This document shows positions 46,550 through 53,561 of a DNA stretch of 64,000 nt, piece by piece. Under the pieces are notes generated by a model, which made no database searches, was not told where the DNA came from, and worked only from the letters and a program-made list of their open reading frames with translations. Origin of the DNA: Pedobacter psychrodurus. Lineage in GTDB: Bacteria; Bacteroidota; Bacteroidia; Sphingobacteriales; Sphingobacteriaceae. The position numbers and the translations under genes were made by a program. Position 1 is the stretch's first letter. Each line of letters opens with the position of its first letter. Location: positions 1 to 64,000 of the forward strand of contig NZ_SJSO01000009.1 in the NCBI RefSeq assembly GCF_004331735.1, written 5' to 3'.

Positions 46550-46563
46550 TGGCCGATCGGCCA
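46550..46563. repeat. 14-bp perfect palindrome
   Basis: TGGCCGATCGGCCA reads the same on both strands. It lies 26 bp before the 11-bp array. An imperfect GGCTGC-TTGT-GGCAGCC hairpin lies just before it at about 46503-46519. Confidence 0.7.
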
Positions 46564-46588
46564 AAACAGGCCTTGGCTTTACCTTTTA

Positions 46589-46687
46589 GGTAACCAAATG
46601 GTAAAGCCGGGGTAAGCCTGGGGTAACCCTGGGGTTAACCTGGTAGCAAGAAAGGGTAAACAACAGGTAAAGAAGGGGTAATCAGAT
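46589..46687. repeat. nine 11-bp phased GGTAA units (iteron-like array)
   Basis: GGTAA (or GGTTA) begins at 46589, 46600, 46611, 46622, 46633, 46655, 46666 and 46677; the unit at 46644 has TAGCA instead. The step is exactly 11 bp across all nine units, while the six variable bases differ (CCAAAT, AGCCGG, GCCTGG, CCCTGG, ACCTGG and so on). A step of 11 bp is not a multiple of a codon, so this is not a protein repeat. It looks like an iteron or protein-binding array of a mobile element. Confidence 0.85.
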
Positions 46688-46703
46688 ACGGCCTTTTCGC
46701 AGG

Positions 46704-46823
46704 TTAAAAACGATCGCTGCCCGTTAGTTTTACAGGCTTTAATGTGCCGTCTTTTACCTTACGTTTGGAGGTGCTTTCGCTAATGTTCAGGTAATCTTTA
46801 ACCTGTTGGCGGGTAAGTTGCGT
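46704..46823 (-). pseudogene. excisionase-like HTH fragment
   Basis: Minus-strand codons from after a TGA at 46824-46826 read TQLTRQQVKDYLNISESTSK then RKVKDGTLKPVKLTGSDRF and stop at 46704. It is the MerR/excisionase-like (HTH_17) fold found in small regulators of mobile elements. No start codon is left, so the 5' part is missing. Confidence 0.7.
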
Positions 46824-46846
46824 TCAAAGAAACTAAAGAAGCTTTT

Positions 46847-46945
46847 CATGGGGGTAGGAATTTTAAATAAGAGATATAGGTATTATCATGACAGAAGATA
46901 TGTTATTTCTCCAGCATTTTTTCCTTTTAAAATTCCTAGCCCATG
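46847..46945. repeat. 99-bp terminal inverted-repeat element (MITE-like)
   Basis: The left end CATGGGGGTAGGAATTTTAA and the reverse complement of the right end CATGGGCTAGGAATTTTAAA match at all but two positions over 21 bases. The interior (about 55 bp) is AT-rich without coding sequence. It could be a MITE or a transcript hairpin. No flanking duplication was established. Confidence 0.65.
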
Positions 46946-47159
46946 TAGGTTAACCTTTTTTAAATTGAATCGCTTTTTTTTACTTGGGCATCTGTCAAGT
47001 TGAGCACGATAGGATCGATAAAGCGAAAGCTTTATGGCTGGTCAACCGATGTTCCGCAATCCTGTCTTTTCAAGCAGACAATAATTAAAAATATCTACAA
47101 AGGCCCTACCATCATCAAAACAGCCTTTAAATAGCCAGTAGCCTAGTTTTTTGGGCAAC

Positions 47160-47193
47160 AAAAAACCCCTCTAAGTCATCCTTAAAGGGGTTT
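47160..47193 (-). terminator. terminator after tRNA
   Basis: AAACCCC and GGGGTTT flank CTTTAAGGATGACTTAGA-type loop sequence; on the minus strand they are followed by TTTTTTGTTG. It begins 8 bp past the tRNA 3' end. Confidence 0.8.
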
Positions 47194-47200
47194 AAAGCAG

Positions 47201-47274
47201 TGGGCCCACCTGGGCTCGAACCAGGGACCAAAAGATTATGAGTCTTCTACTCTAACCAGCTGAGCTATAGGCCC
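47201..47274 (-). tRNA. tRNA-Met (CAT)
   Basis: On the minus strand a 74-nt cloverleaf starts GGGCCTATAGCTCAGCTGGT, has anticodon loop CTCATAA (anticodon CAT) in the arm AAGACTCATAATCTT, the T arm CCTGGTTCGAGCCCAGG and acceptor end TGGGCCC plus discriminator A. The acceptor pairs GGGCCTA with TGGGCCC, with one G-T pair. CCA is not encoded. A CAT anticodon could also belong to tRNA-Ile with lysidine; the D-arm and T-arm do not decide this. It lies beside mobile-element debris, a favoured insertion place. Confidence 0.88.
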
Positions 47275-47500
47275 GGAAAAAAGGTTATCCTTTTTTGCGA
47301 GTGCAATGTTACAAATTTGAATTGAATTTTCGAAAATGTTTTCGGCATTTTTTCATAAAAAGAAAGAATATAAACTCATTTTCAAGTGCTTAATTTTACT
47401 TTTCATTTTACCACCCCTCTTTTCTGATTAAAAATTGTGGATAAAACACCCGTTAATCTATCCTCAAATCAATTTCGAATAGGTTAATTTTGTAATTGAT

Positions 47501-49594
47501 ATGAATACGCCCGATCCGGACAACCAACTTCTTTTAGATTTTTTAGCCACCACCAACCAGCCTGTTTTTTTAACTGGTAAAGCTGGCACGGGAAAAACTA
47601 CCCTGCTGCGCAAGATTAGAGATACCACCAAAAAGAATTTTGCCATTGTTGCACCTACCGCTGTTGCGGCAATAAATGCCGGAGGCGTAACGCTTCACTC
47701 CTTTTTTCAGATTCCCTTTGGCCCTTTGGTTCCGGTTGTTGATGAAAATGCGGAAACGAATTTTAAATACTCCGATGAAAAAACAAGGTTATTACGCTGC
47801 CTTGATTTATTAATTATTGATGAGATTAGTATGGTTAGGGTCGATTTAATTGATTTTATCGACCGTACTTTAAAGCGTGTTAAAGGCTCCAACCGCCCCT
47901 TTGGTGGCGTTCAGGTATTGATGATCGGCGATCTTTACCAGCTCTCTCCTATTTTTCACGATGCCTGGCATATCCTGGGCAGTTACTATTCCAGCCCCTA
48001 CTTTTTCGATAGCCTGGTTTTCAGGTCTACGCCCATGCTTACGTTTACCTTAGATAAAGTTTACCGTCAATCGGACCCCATATTTCTGGATATTTTGAAT
48101 GGCATGCGCGAAAACAGTCTGGATGCTGGCTTACTAGCGAAACTGAATGAACGTTACGATCCATCTTTAGATCAGGAATGGAAAGATGATTACATTACTT
48201 TAACCACACACAACCAACTGGTTAACGAAATTAACCAGGGCTGTTTAGAAAAATTACCCGGAGAAATTTTCGAATTTAATGCGGAGCTAAGTGGCGATTT
48301 CCCAAAGGATGCCTATCCTACCGACGAAAAACTCCAATTAAAACTGGGTGCGCAGGTCATCTTTATCAAAAATGATTCGTCGGGCAAAAGACAATATTAC
48401 AATGGAAAAGCGGCAAAAATAACGGCTATTAGTCAGGATTCAATAAAAGTAACCTTTAGCAGTGGCGGCAGGGAAATCGAAGTAGAAAAAGAAATCTGGC
48501 AAAATGTTAAATATAACCTGAGTGCCGAAGAAAATAAAATCGACGAAACCAGCACCGGATCATTCTCGCAATATCCTTTTAAACTGGCATGGGCCATCAC
48601 GGTACATAAAAGCCAGGGATTAACTTTTGATCAGGCTATAGTTGACGTAAGCACCGCATTTACCCACGGACAGGCTTACGTAGCATTAAGTCGTTGCAGA
48701 AGCTTAGAAGGGCTTATCCTAAAATCGCCTGTGGTTGCCGAAAATATCATTACCGATGCCAAAGTAATCGGTTTCACAAAAGCCACTTACCAGGATAAAC
48801 CTTCGGCTGAGCTGCTGACACGTTATACGCAGCAATATGCCTGGGGATTGATCCATGAATTGCTGGATTTCTCGCTGGTAGCCAAAGACTGGGAAAAACT
48901 CGGTCGGTCTAAATTGATCGACAAAGACGAGAAGAATGCCTTTTTATCAATTTACGAACAAGGCAACCAGATCCTTCAGCACGAGATTTTTAAAGTAGCC
49001 AGGAATTTTATCGCAAAGGAATTTTCGAAAATAAGCACCGATGAAAATCCGGCCAATGAAAGTGCTTTTAGGGAACGTTTGCAGAAAGCATCTGATTATT
49101 TCGTTCCAAAACTGGAACAACTCCTTACTTTAATGGCAAGAATTGTGGCCATCAACTTTTATAATGATACCCACTCTGATAAACTGCTTACGGTATTAAA
49201 CGACTGTAAAGATGCACTGCAGATCAAGCTGGCTTTATTTAAAATTTCGTGGAATCCCTTTTCCATCAAAGATTACATCAATACCTTACACGCGGCAAGT
49301 AATAAACAACCGGAGAAAAAACAGGTTAAATCAAGCATCAAGCCAAAAGAGATTTCCAATCCGCAGGTTTATAAAAACCTGGTCGAATGGCGCAAAACAA
49401 TCGCGCTGCAACGCGGCACCCAAGATTATGCAGTACTTTCTGACTTAGCACTACTTTCTATTGCCGAAAAAATGCCCAGAACTACCGATCAGCTGGCAGC
49501 GCTTAAAAGCATAGGGATTGGCAATGCGAAAGAGCTTGGCCAGCAGATTACCCGCATTGTAAACGCCCATTTGGGTACAAGTGAGTTATTTTAA
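47501..49594 (+). CDS. PIF1-like DNA helicase with C-terminal HRDC domain
   Basis: A 697-residue protein. Walker A is GKAGTGKTTLLRKI (26-39), Walker B LLIIDEISMVRVD (about 104-116), then motifs VLMIGDLYQLSPIF and ITVHKSQGLTFDQAIVDVS with AYVALSRCRSLEGL, which place it in the PIF1/RecD superfamily 1B (5' to 3' helicases). A poorly conserved helical part (450-610) follows. The last 70 residues LVEWRKTIALQRGTQDYAVL and RTTDQLAALKSIGIGNAKEL are an HRDC domain, known from RecQ. Function: unwinding in replication or repair. It is transcribed toward the channel gene, with only 7 bp between the stops. Confidence 0.9.
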   Translation: MNTPDPDNQLLLDFLATTNQPVFLTGKAGTGKTTLLRKIRDTTKKNFAIVAPTAVAAINAGGVTLHSFFQIPFGPLVPVVDENAETNFKYSDEKTRLLRCLDLLIIDEISMVRVDLIDFIDRTLKRVKGSNRPFGGVQVLMIGDLYQLSPIFHDAWHILGSYYSSPYFFDSLVFRSTPMLTFTLDKVYRQSDPIFLDILNGMRENSLDAGLLAKLNERYDPSLDQEWKDDYITLTTHNQLVNEINQGCLEKLPGEIFEFNAELSGDFPKDAYPTDEKLQLKLGAQVIFIKNDSSGKRQYYNGKAAKITAISQDSIKVTFSSGGREIEVEKEIWQNVKYNLSAEENKIDETSTGSFSQYPFKLAWAITVHKSQGLTFDQAIVDVSTAFTHGQAYVALSRCRSLEGLILKSPVVAENIITDAKVIGFTKATYQDKPSAELLTRYTQQYAWGLIHELLDFSLVAKDWEKLGRSKLIDKDEKNAFLSIYEQGNQILQHEIFKVARNFIAKEFSKISTDENPANESAFRERLQKASDYFVPKLEQLLTLMARIVAINFYNDTHSDKLLTVLNDCKDALQIKLALFKISWNPFSIKDYINTLHAASNKQPEKKQVKSSIKPKEISNPQVYKNLVEWRKTIALQRGTQDYAVLSDLALLSIAEKMPRTTDQLAALKSIGIGNAKELGQQITRIVNAHLGTSELF

Positions 49595-49601
49595 TCTTCG
49601 G

Positions 49602-50570
49602 CTAAGCATTTATAGCCTTTACGATAAAGAAAATATTTAAAAGAAGGTAAACGGTTAAAAGCGAGATGGAGAAAAACCGATCAAACCTTTCAGCTTTTTT
49701 CTCCTCTCCTTTTTTGATCATTTTTAAAGAAAAGGCTGTTAATATGATCACGATTAAAATAAACACCAGGGTAATTCCGTGCAAGGTATCTACCAGTGTA
49801 AAAGTAGTCGATTCGGGGAGCGAACCATCAATAATGTATTTATTACCGATTACGGCAAAAAGAGAGCCTACACTTAGTCCAAAGCGCGAATCGATGCTAT
49901 CGGCATGGATATAAAAGCACATATAAGCAATAAAAAAAGCTACATACATGCCCAAAAACATTTTCCAGAACAGGCCAAAAGCATCTCTGCTAATCCCGAT
50001 CCTCACTTTATAACTACTGTATTCGGTTCTTGGTACTTTTATACCTGGATCGCCAAAAGCCGTTTCATAAATTTTATTGGCAGAAGAAGTTTTTAAACTG
50101 TCGATATTCCATCCACGAAGGGTAAACCGCGGATCAAACTGTTTACCTAATGTATCAGGAACAAATACCAAGGCAGCTGAATCGAATTGAGAATTTTCTA
50201 CAGAAAGCCTCAGCAATTGATGGTCGAATGGAAAATTATTGATCGACCACGAATCTTTCATTACACATTGCAACTTCATGAGCATATACACTTCATTACC
50301 ACTGCTATCGATCGTAGAAAATGATTTGCTAACCGTTTTGGCCTGCGGGATCTCCAGGTTATCAGCAAAATTAAATTCTTTGTTTTTATATTTTAGCCAT
50401 AACCAGAAATTAACAGTATATTCTTTGTCTTTAAAATCTATATCGTGAATGCTCGTTACATAAATTCCGGTTCTTACCGTATCGGGTACATTTTTTTGAG
50501 CGAAAGAAACCGTATTGATACAAAAAAGCTGGAAAATTAAGCCCAGTAAACAGAGTATAGTAGTTTTCAA
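49602..50570 (-). CDS. pentameric ligand-gated ion channel homologue
   Basis: A 322-residue protein with a signal peptide (about 1-25). Residues 30-195 resemble the extracellular binding domain of Cys-loop receptors: YVTSIHDIDFKDKEYTVNFW and the SWSINNFPFDHQLLRLSVEN segment (FPFD at 113-116) in which the two loop cysteines of animal receptors are absent, as in GLIC and ELIC. Four membrane helices follow: M1 about 197-221, M2 228-247 (RFGLSVGSLFAVIGNKYIID), M3 261-283 and M4 298-319. Ion selectivity cannot be predicted. The ligand is unknown and the gene has no obvious operon partners. Confidence 0.75.
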   Translation of the reverse strand: MKTTILCLLGLIFQLFCINTVSFAQKNVPDTVRTGIYVTSIHDIDFKDKEYTVNFWLWLKYKNKEFNFADNLEIPQAKTVSKSFSTIDSSGNEVYMLMKLQCVMKDSWSINNFPFDHQLLRLSVENSQFDSAALVFVPDTLGKQFDPRFTLRGWNIDSLKTSSANKIYETAFGDPGIKVPRTEYSSYKVRIGISRDAFGLFWKMFLGMYVAFFIAYMCFYIHADSIDSRFGLSVGSLFAVIGNKYIIDGSLPESTTFTLVDTLHGITLVFILIVIILTAFSLKMIKKGEEKKAERFDRFFSISLLTVYLLLNIFFIVKAINA

Positions 50571-50676
50571 CTGTGATTTAATTTAAAAGCGTGAATGTTT
50601 TTTAAATATAGTGAATAAGGTTTTATATACAAGGTATATTTTTAGCTTAAAACTTTCAGGCCTCGCTTTTTTTTAA

Positions 50677-50684
50677 TACTTTCG
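50677..50684 (+). promoter_or_regulatory. probable -7 element of the Hsp70-like gene
   Basis: TACTTTCG differs from TAnnTTTG at one place and lies 43 bp before the ATG at 50727. No clear -33 box was identified. Confidence 0.3.
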
Positions 50685-50726
50685 CAACCCCTTTTTAAAT
50701 CGCCACAACCACAATACATCAAGCCC

Positions 50727-51995
50727 ATGAGTAAGTTTTTATACGGAATCGATTTTGGAACAACCAATTCGGCACTTTCTATTTATGATGAAGAAAAGAA
50801 AGAAATTGTTGATACGATTTCGATCCCCTCGTTAATTTATTTTACTGAGGTAAAAAGTTTTGTTGATGGTGAAAGTCATATTGTTGGCGAAAAAGCAATA
50901 GATGCTTACCTGAGCGACGGTATGAAAGGCCGGTTTATTAAATCCATTAAACAGATCCTTTCGAGAACTACTTTTACCGAAACCAGAATCCATAACAAAA
51001 GATATACAGCTGCTGACCTGGTAACCCTGATTCTTAAAGATTTAAAAGCAAAGGCTGATCAGATCATTGGTGAAGATTGCCACAAAGCCATTATCGGCCG
51101 TCCGGTTTTCTTTGATGATGATAATACGATGAAAGATACCCTGGCGCAAACCAGGTTAAAAAAAGCTGCAGAAAGCGCAGGTTTTACGGATGTGCGTTTT
51201 CAATTCGAACCTATTGGGGCGGCCTTTGCCTACGAAAAAACAATCAGGAAGAAAGAACGTGTTTTAGTAGCCGATTTAGGTGGAGGCACAACAGATTTCA
51301 CCTACCTGATCCTTGATCCGGATAAGGTAGGTAGCAAAGACCGTAAAAACGATATGATTGCCTCTGGTGGTATCTACATTGGTGGCGATAGTCTGGATTC
51401 TGCGTTTATGTGGGATAAAGGCACGCCATATTTCGGAAAAAACACCATGTATGAGGCCACACCTGGCAAAGTTTTAAATGTACCGAAATCGCTTTTTGCC
51501 AATATTTGCACCTGGGATAAAATGAACTTTTTTAACGGTTTAAAAATCCAGAAAGAGATTGAGGAATATTATTATTACTCTGGAAACGATCCGAAATTTA
51601 AAAACCTGATCACCTTGATCGAAAATAACCTGGGTTATTCTTTGTTCAGATCGATCGAAAAAACAAAGATTGAACTTTCCGATCAGCCTGTTTCTACATT
51701 TACCTACAGCAACATGGAAATCGAGATTGATGAAAACATTTCGCTCGAAGAGTATAATTCGATTATCGAAAAAGACATCAATAAAATTGATGCGTATCTG
51801 AATCAATTTATGGAAACCTACAAAATCAACCCAGATGACATTGACTGTTTGTTTCTAACCGGTGGAACATCGATGGTTTCGGCCGTGCAAAACTTGTTTA
51901 AAACCAAATTCCCGCACATTCCATTAAACTCTGGCGACAATTTTAAAAGTGTGGCTAAAGGATTAGCCTATAGCGGTTATTTGTTTGAGGATTAA
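50727..51995 (+). CDS. Hsp70 family ATPase without substrate domain (YegD-like)
   Basis: A 422-residue protein. The actin-like nucleotide-binding features are GIDFGTTNSALSIYDEE (phosphate 1), VLVADLGGGTTDFTYLIL (phosphate 2), VRFQFEPIGAAFAYEK (connect 1) and FLTGGTSMVSAVQNLFK (adenosine site). The peptide-binding and lid domains of DnaK are absent, so it resembles YegD/HscC-like short Hsp70s. Bacteroidota versions have unknown clients. No DnaJ or GrpE gene is adjacent. The C-terminus ends YSGYLFED directly after the adenosine motif, as normal for this class. Confidence 0.88.
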   Translation: MSKFLYGIDFGTTNSALSIYDEEKKEIVDTISIPSLIYFTEVKSFVDGESHIVGEKAIDAYLSDGMKGRFIKSIKQILSRTTFTETRIHNKRYTAADLVTLILKDLKAKADQIIGEDCHKAIIGRPVFFDDDNTMKDTLAQTRLKKAAESAGFTDVRFQFEPIGAAFAYEKTIRKKERVLVADLGGGTTDFTYLILDPDKVGSKDRKNDMIASGGIYIGGDSLDSAFMWDKGTPYFGKNTMYEATPGKVLNVPKSLFANICTWDKMNFFNGLKIQKEIEEYYYYSGNDPKFKNLITLIENNLGYSLFRSIEKTKIELSDQPVSTFTYSNMEIEIDENISLEEYNSIIEKDINKIDAYLNQFMETYKINPDDIDCLFLTGGTSMVSAVQNLFKTKFPHIPLNSGDNFKSVAKGLAYSGYLFED

Positions 51996-52088
51996 TTACG
52001 CGTAGTGTCATTCTGAGAGATAATTTATTGTATAAAAACCGATACAAATGACAGAGGATTTTTTTGAAGTAATAAGCTGCGAGGAATC

Positions 52089-52157
52089 GTCATTCCCAAC
52101 TTGATTGGGAATCTTAATGCAATAAGCTTTAAGATTCCCGCCTGCGCGGGAATGACG
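52089..52157. repeat. interspersed palindrome, family B, reversed
   Basis: Reads CGTCATTCCCAACTTGATTG at the left and CGCCTGCGCGGGAATGACG at the right, the reverse order of the copies at 6387 and 18803. Confidence 0.85.
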
Positions 52158-52315
52158 ACCTTTCTTATACCATGGTCTGTGTCCTCACAGACTTATTTCA
52201 TTTAATATTCTGAACCACATAAGACATGGAAGTTCATTGAAACTAATATGTTCTTAAATGTCTCATATGGTTAAAATTATATGCTTAGTAGTCAAAGAGA
52301 AACTGATTTACATCA

Positions 52316-53316
52316 GGAGCGCAATGCCTGTACAAAACAGTCAGTTTATTCCCGTTTTACGCTTACACGCTTCGCTGCCTCGTACCTCGTTGCTGCAGGG
52401 TAACACTCCAACCGGGGCTAATGGGCTTAAACAGTATTTCATTTTTGGGGTTGCAGGGTGCACAGACCCTTGTTCCTAAACCCGATTGGAGCGGAATAGC
52501 CCGGAGCGCAGCGAGGACTATAAGCGAAAGCGGGGCTGATAGCCTACAAGAACCACAAGCCATTCATTTCCTAATCTAAAAAACGCCAATTTCCATTTGG
52601 AGCGCAATGCGGGTACAAAACAGTCAGTTTCTTCCCGTTTTACGCTTTTACGCTTCGCTGCCTCGTACCTCGTTGCTGCAGGGTAACGCTTCAACCTGGG
52701 CTAATGGGCTTAAACAGTGTTTCATTTTTGGGGTTGCAGGGTGCACAGACCCTTGTTCCTAAACCCGATAGAGCGGAATAGCCCGGAGCGCAGCGAGGAC
52801 TATAAGCGAAAGCGGGGCTGACAGCCTCCAAGAACCACAAGCCATTCATTTCCTAATCTAAAAAACACCAATTTCCATTTGGAGCGCAATGCGGGTACAA
52901 AACAGTCAGTTTATTCCCGTTTTACGCTTATACGCTTCGCTGCCTCGTACCTCGTTGCTGCAAGGTAACACTTCAACCGGGGCTAATGGGCTTAAACAGT
53001 ATTTCATTTTTGGGGTTGCAGGGTGCACAGACCCTTGTTCGTAAACCCGATAGAGCGGAATAGCCCGGAGCGCAGCGAGGACTATAAGCAAAAGCGGGAC
53101 TGCAAACCGCCAAGAGCCACAAGCCACTCATTTCCTAATCTAAAAAACACCAATTTCCATTTGGAGCGCAATGCGGGTACAAAACAGTCAGTTTCTTCCC
53201 GTTTTACGCTTTTACGCTTCGCTTCCTCGTACCTCGTACCTCGTTGCTGCAGGGTAACACTCCAACCGGGGCTAATGGGCCTAAACAGTATTTCATTTTC
53301 GGGGTTGCAGGGCGCA
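52316..53316 (+). repeat. tandem array of about 3.5 copies of a 282-bp repeat
   Basis: Units begin with GGAGCGCAATGC at 52316, 52599, 52881 and 53163 (steps 283, 282 and 282 bp); the last unit stops near 53316. Each carries TTTTACGCTTNNACGCTTCG, CTCGTACCTCGTTGCTGCAG, CGGGGCTAATGGGCNTAAAC, GGTTGCAGGGTGCACAGACC, TAAACCCGAT and an AGCCC/GGGGCT pairing. Units differ by a few bases, so they diverged after duplication. The fourth holds a CTCGTACC duplication (near 53225). Open frames inside are not protein-like. A fifth, distant copy in reverse lies at 770-965. Function unknown. Confidence 0.88.
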
Positions 53317-53320
53317 ATAA

Positions 53321-53353
53321 AGAGAAGTCAAGTTTTAAAAACTTGACTTCTCT
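53321..53353 (-). terminator. terminator of the sulfatase operon
   Basis: AGAGAAGTCAAGT (53321-53333) and ACTTGACTTCTCT (53341-53353) pair without a mismatch. On the minus strand TTATTGCG follows. It begins 8 bp past the stop at 53361. Confidence 0.85.
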
Positions 53354-53360
53354 ACCATCC

Positions 53361-53561
53361 TTATAAAGTCTTCTTATCACCGAATTGGCGAACATTGCCA
53401 GTCGCTTTTATACCAAACCTTGATGGCAGGTTAGACGAGCAACAAGCCTCAGGCTTATATTTCACTTTCACTTGAGTATTCTGCTTCACCACATCGTTTT
53501 TACAGGCAAAAAGCAAAGCGCAGCTTAAAACTAAAATTGGCTTAATCACTTTCATTTTCAT
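53361..53561 (-). CDS. tiny lipoprotein after the sulfatase, maybe the leader of a lost FGE gene
   Basis: A 66-residue protein with a lipoprotein signal (PILVLSCALLFACKND, Cys about 20). The mature part is NDVVKQNTQVKVKYKPEACC then SSNLPSRFGIKATGNVRQFG. The CCSSNLPSRF segment resembles the pre-domain of exported formylglycine-generating enzymes (SUMF1 family) of Bacteroidota, but the catalytic domain (about 300 residues) is missing. It starts directly after the sulfatase stop, which fits a shortened sulfatase-activating gene; that origin is an inference from memory of the family. It may also be a genuine small lipoprotein. Confidence 0.55.
   Translation of the reverse strand: MKMKVIKPILVLSCALLFACKNDVVKQNTQVKVKYKPEACCSSNLPSRFGIKATGNVRQFGDKKTL

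Noticed and set aside
46561..46690. The GGTAA array as a protein repeat or as a CRISPR array
   Set aside because: An 11-bp step is not a multiple of three, and there are no 25-40 bp repeats with spacers or cas genes.
52316..53316. The 282-bp array as CRISPR
   Set aside because: Units are contiguous and too long, without unique spacers.
52363..53395. Similar short frames in each 282-bp repeat (MACGSCRL-type start)
   Set aside because: They appear only because the unit is repeated, contain frame-breaking differences between units and match no protein family.
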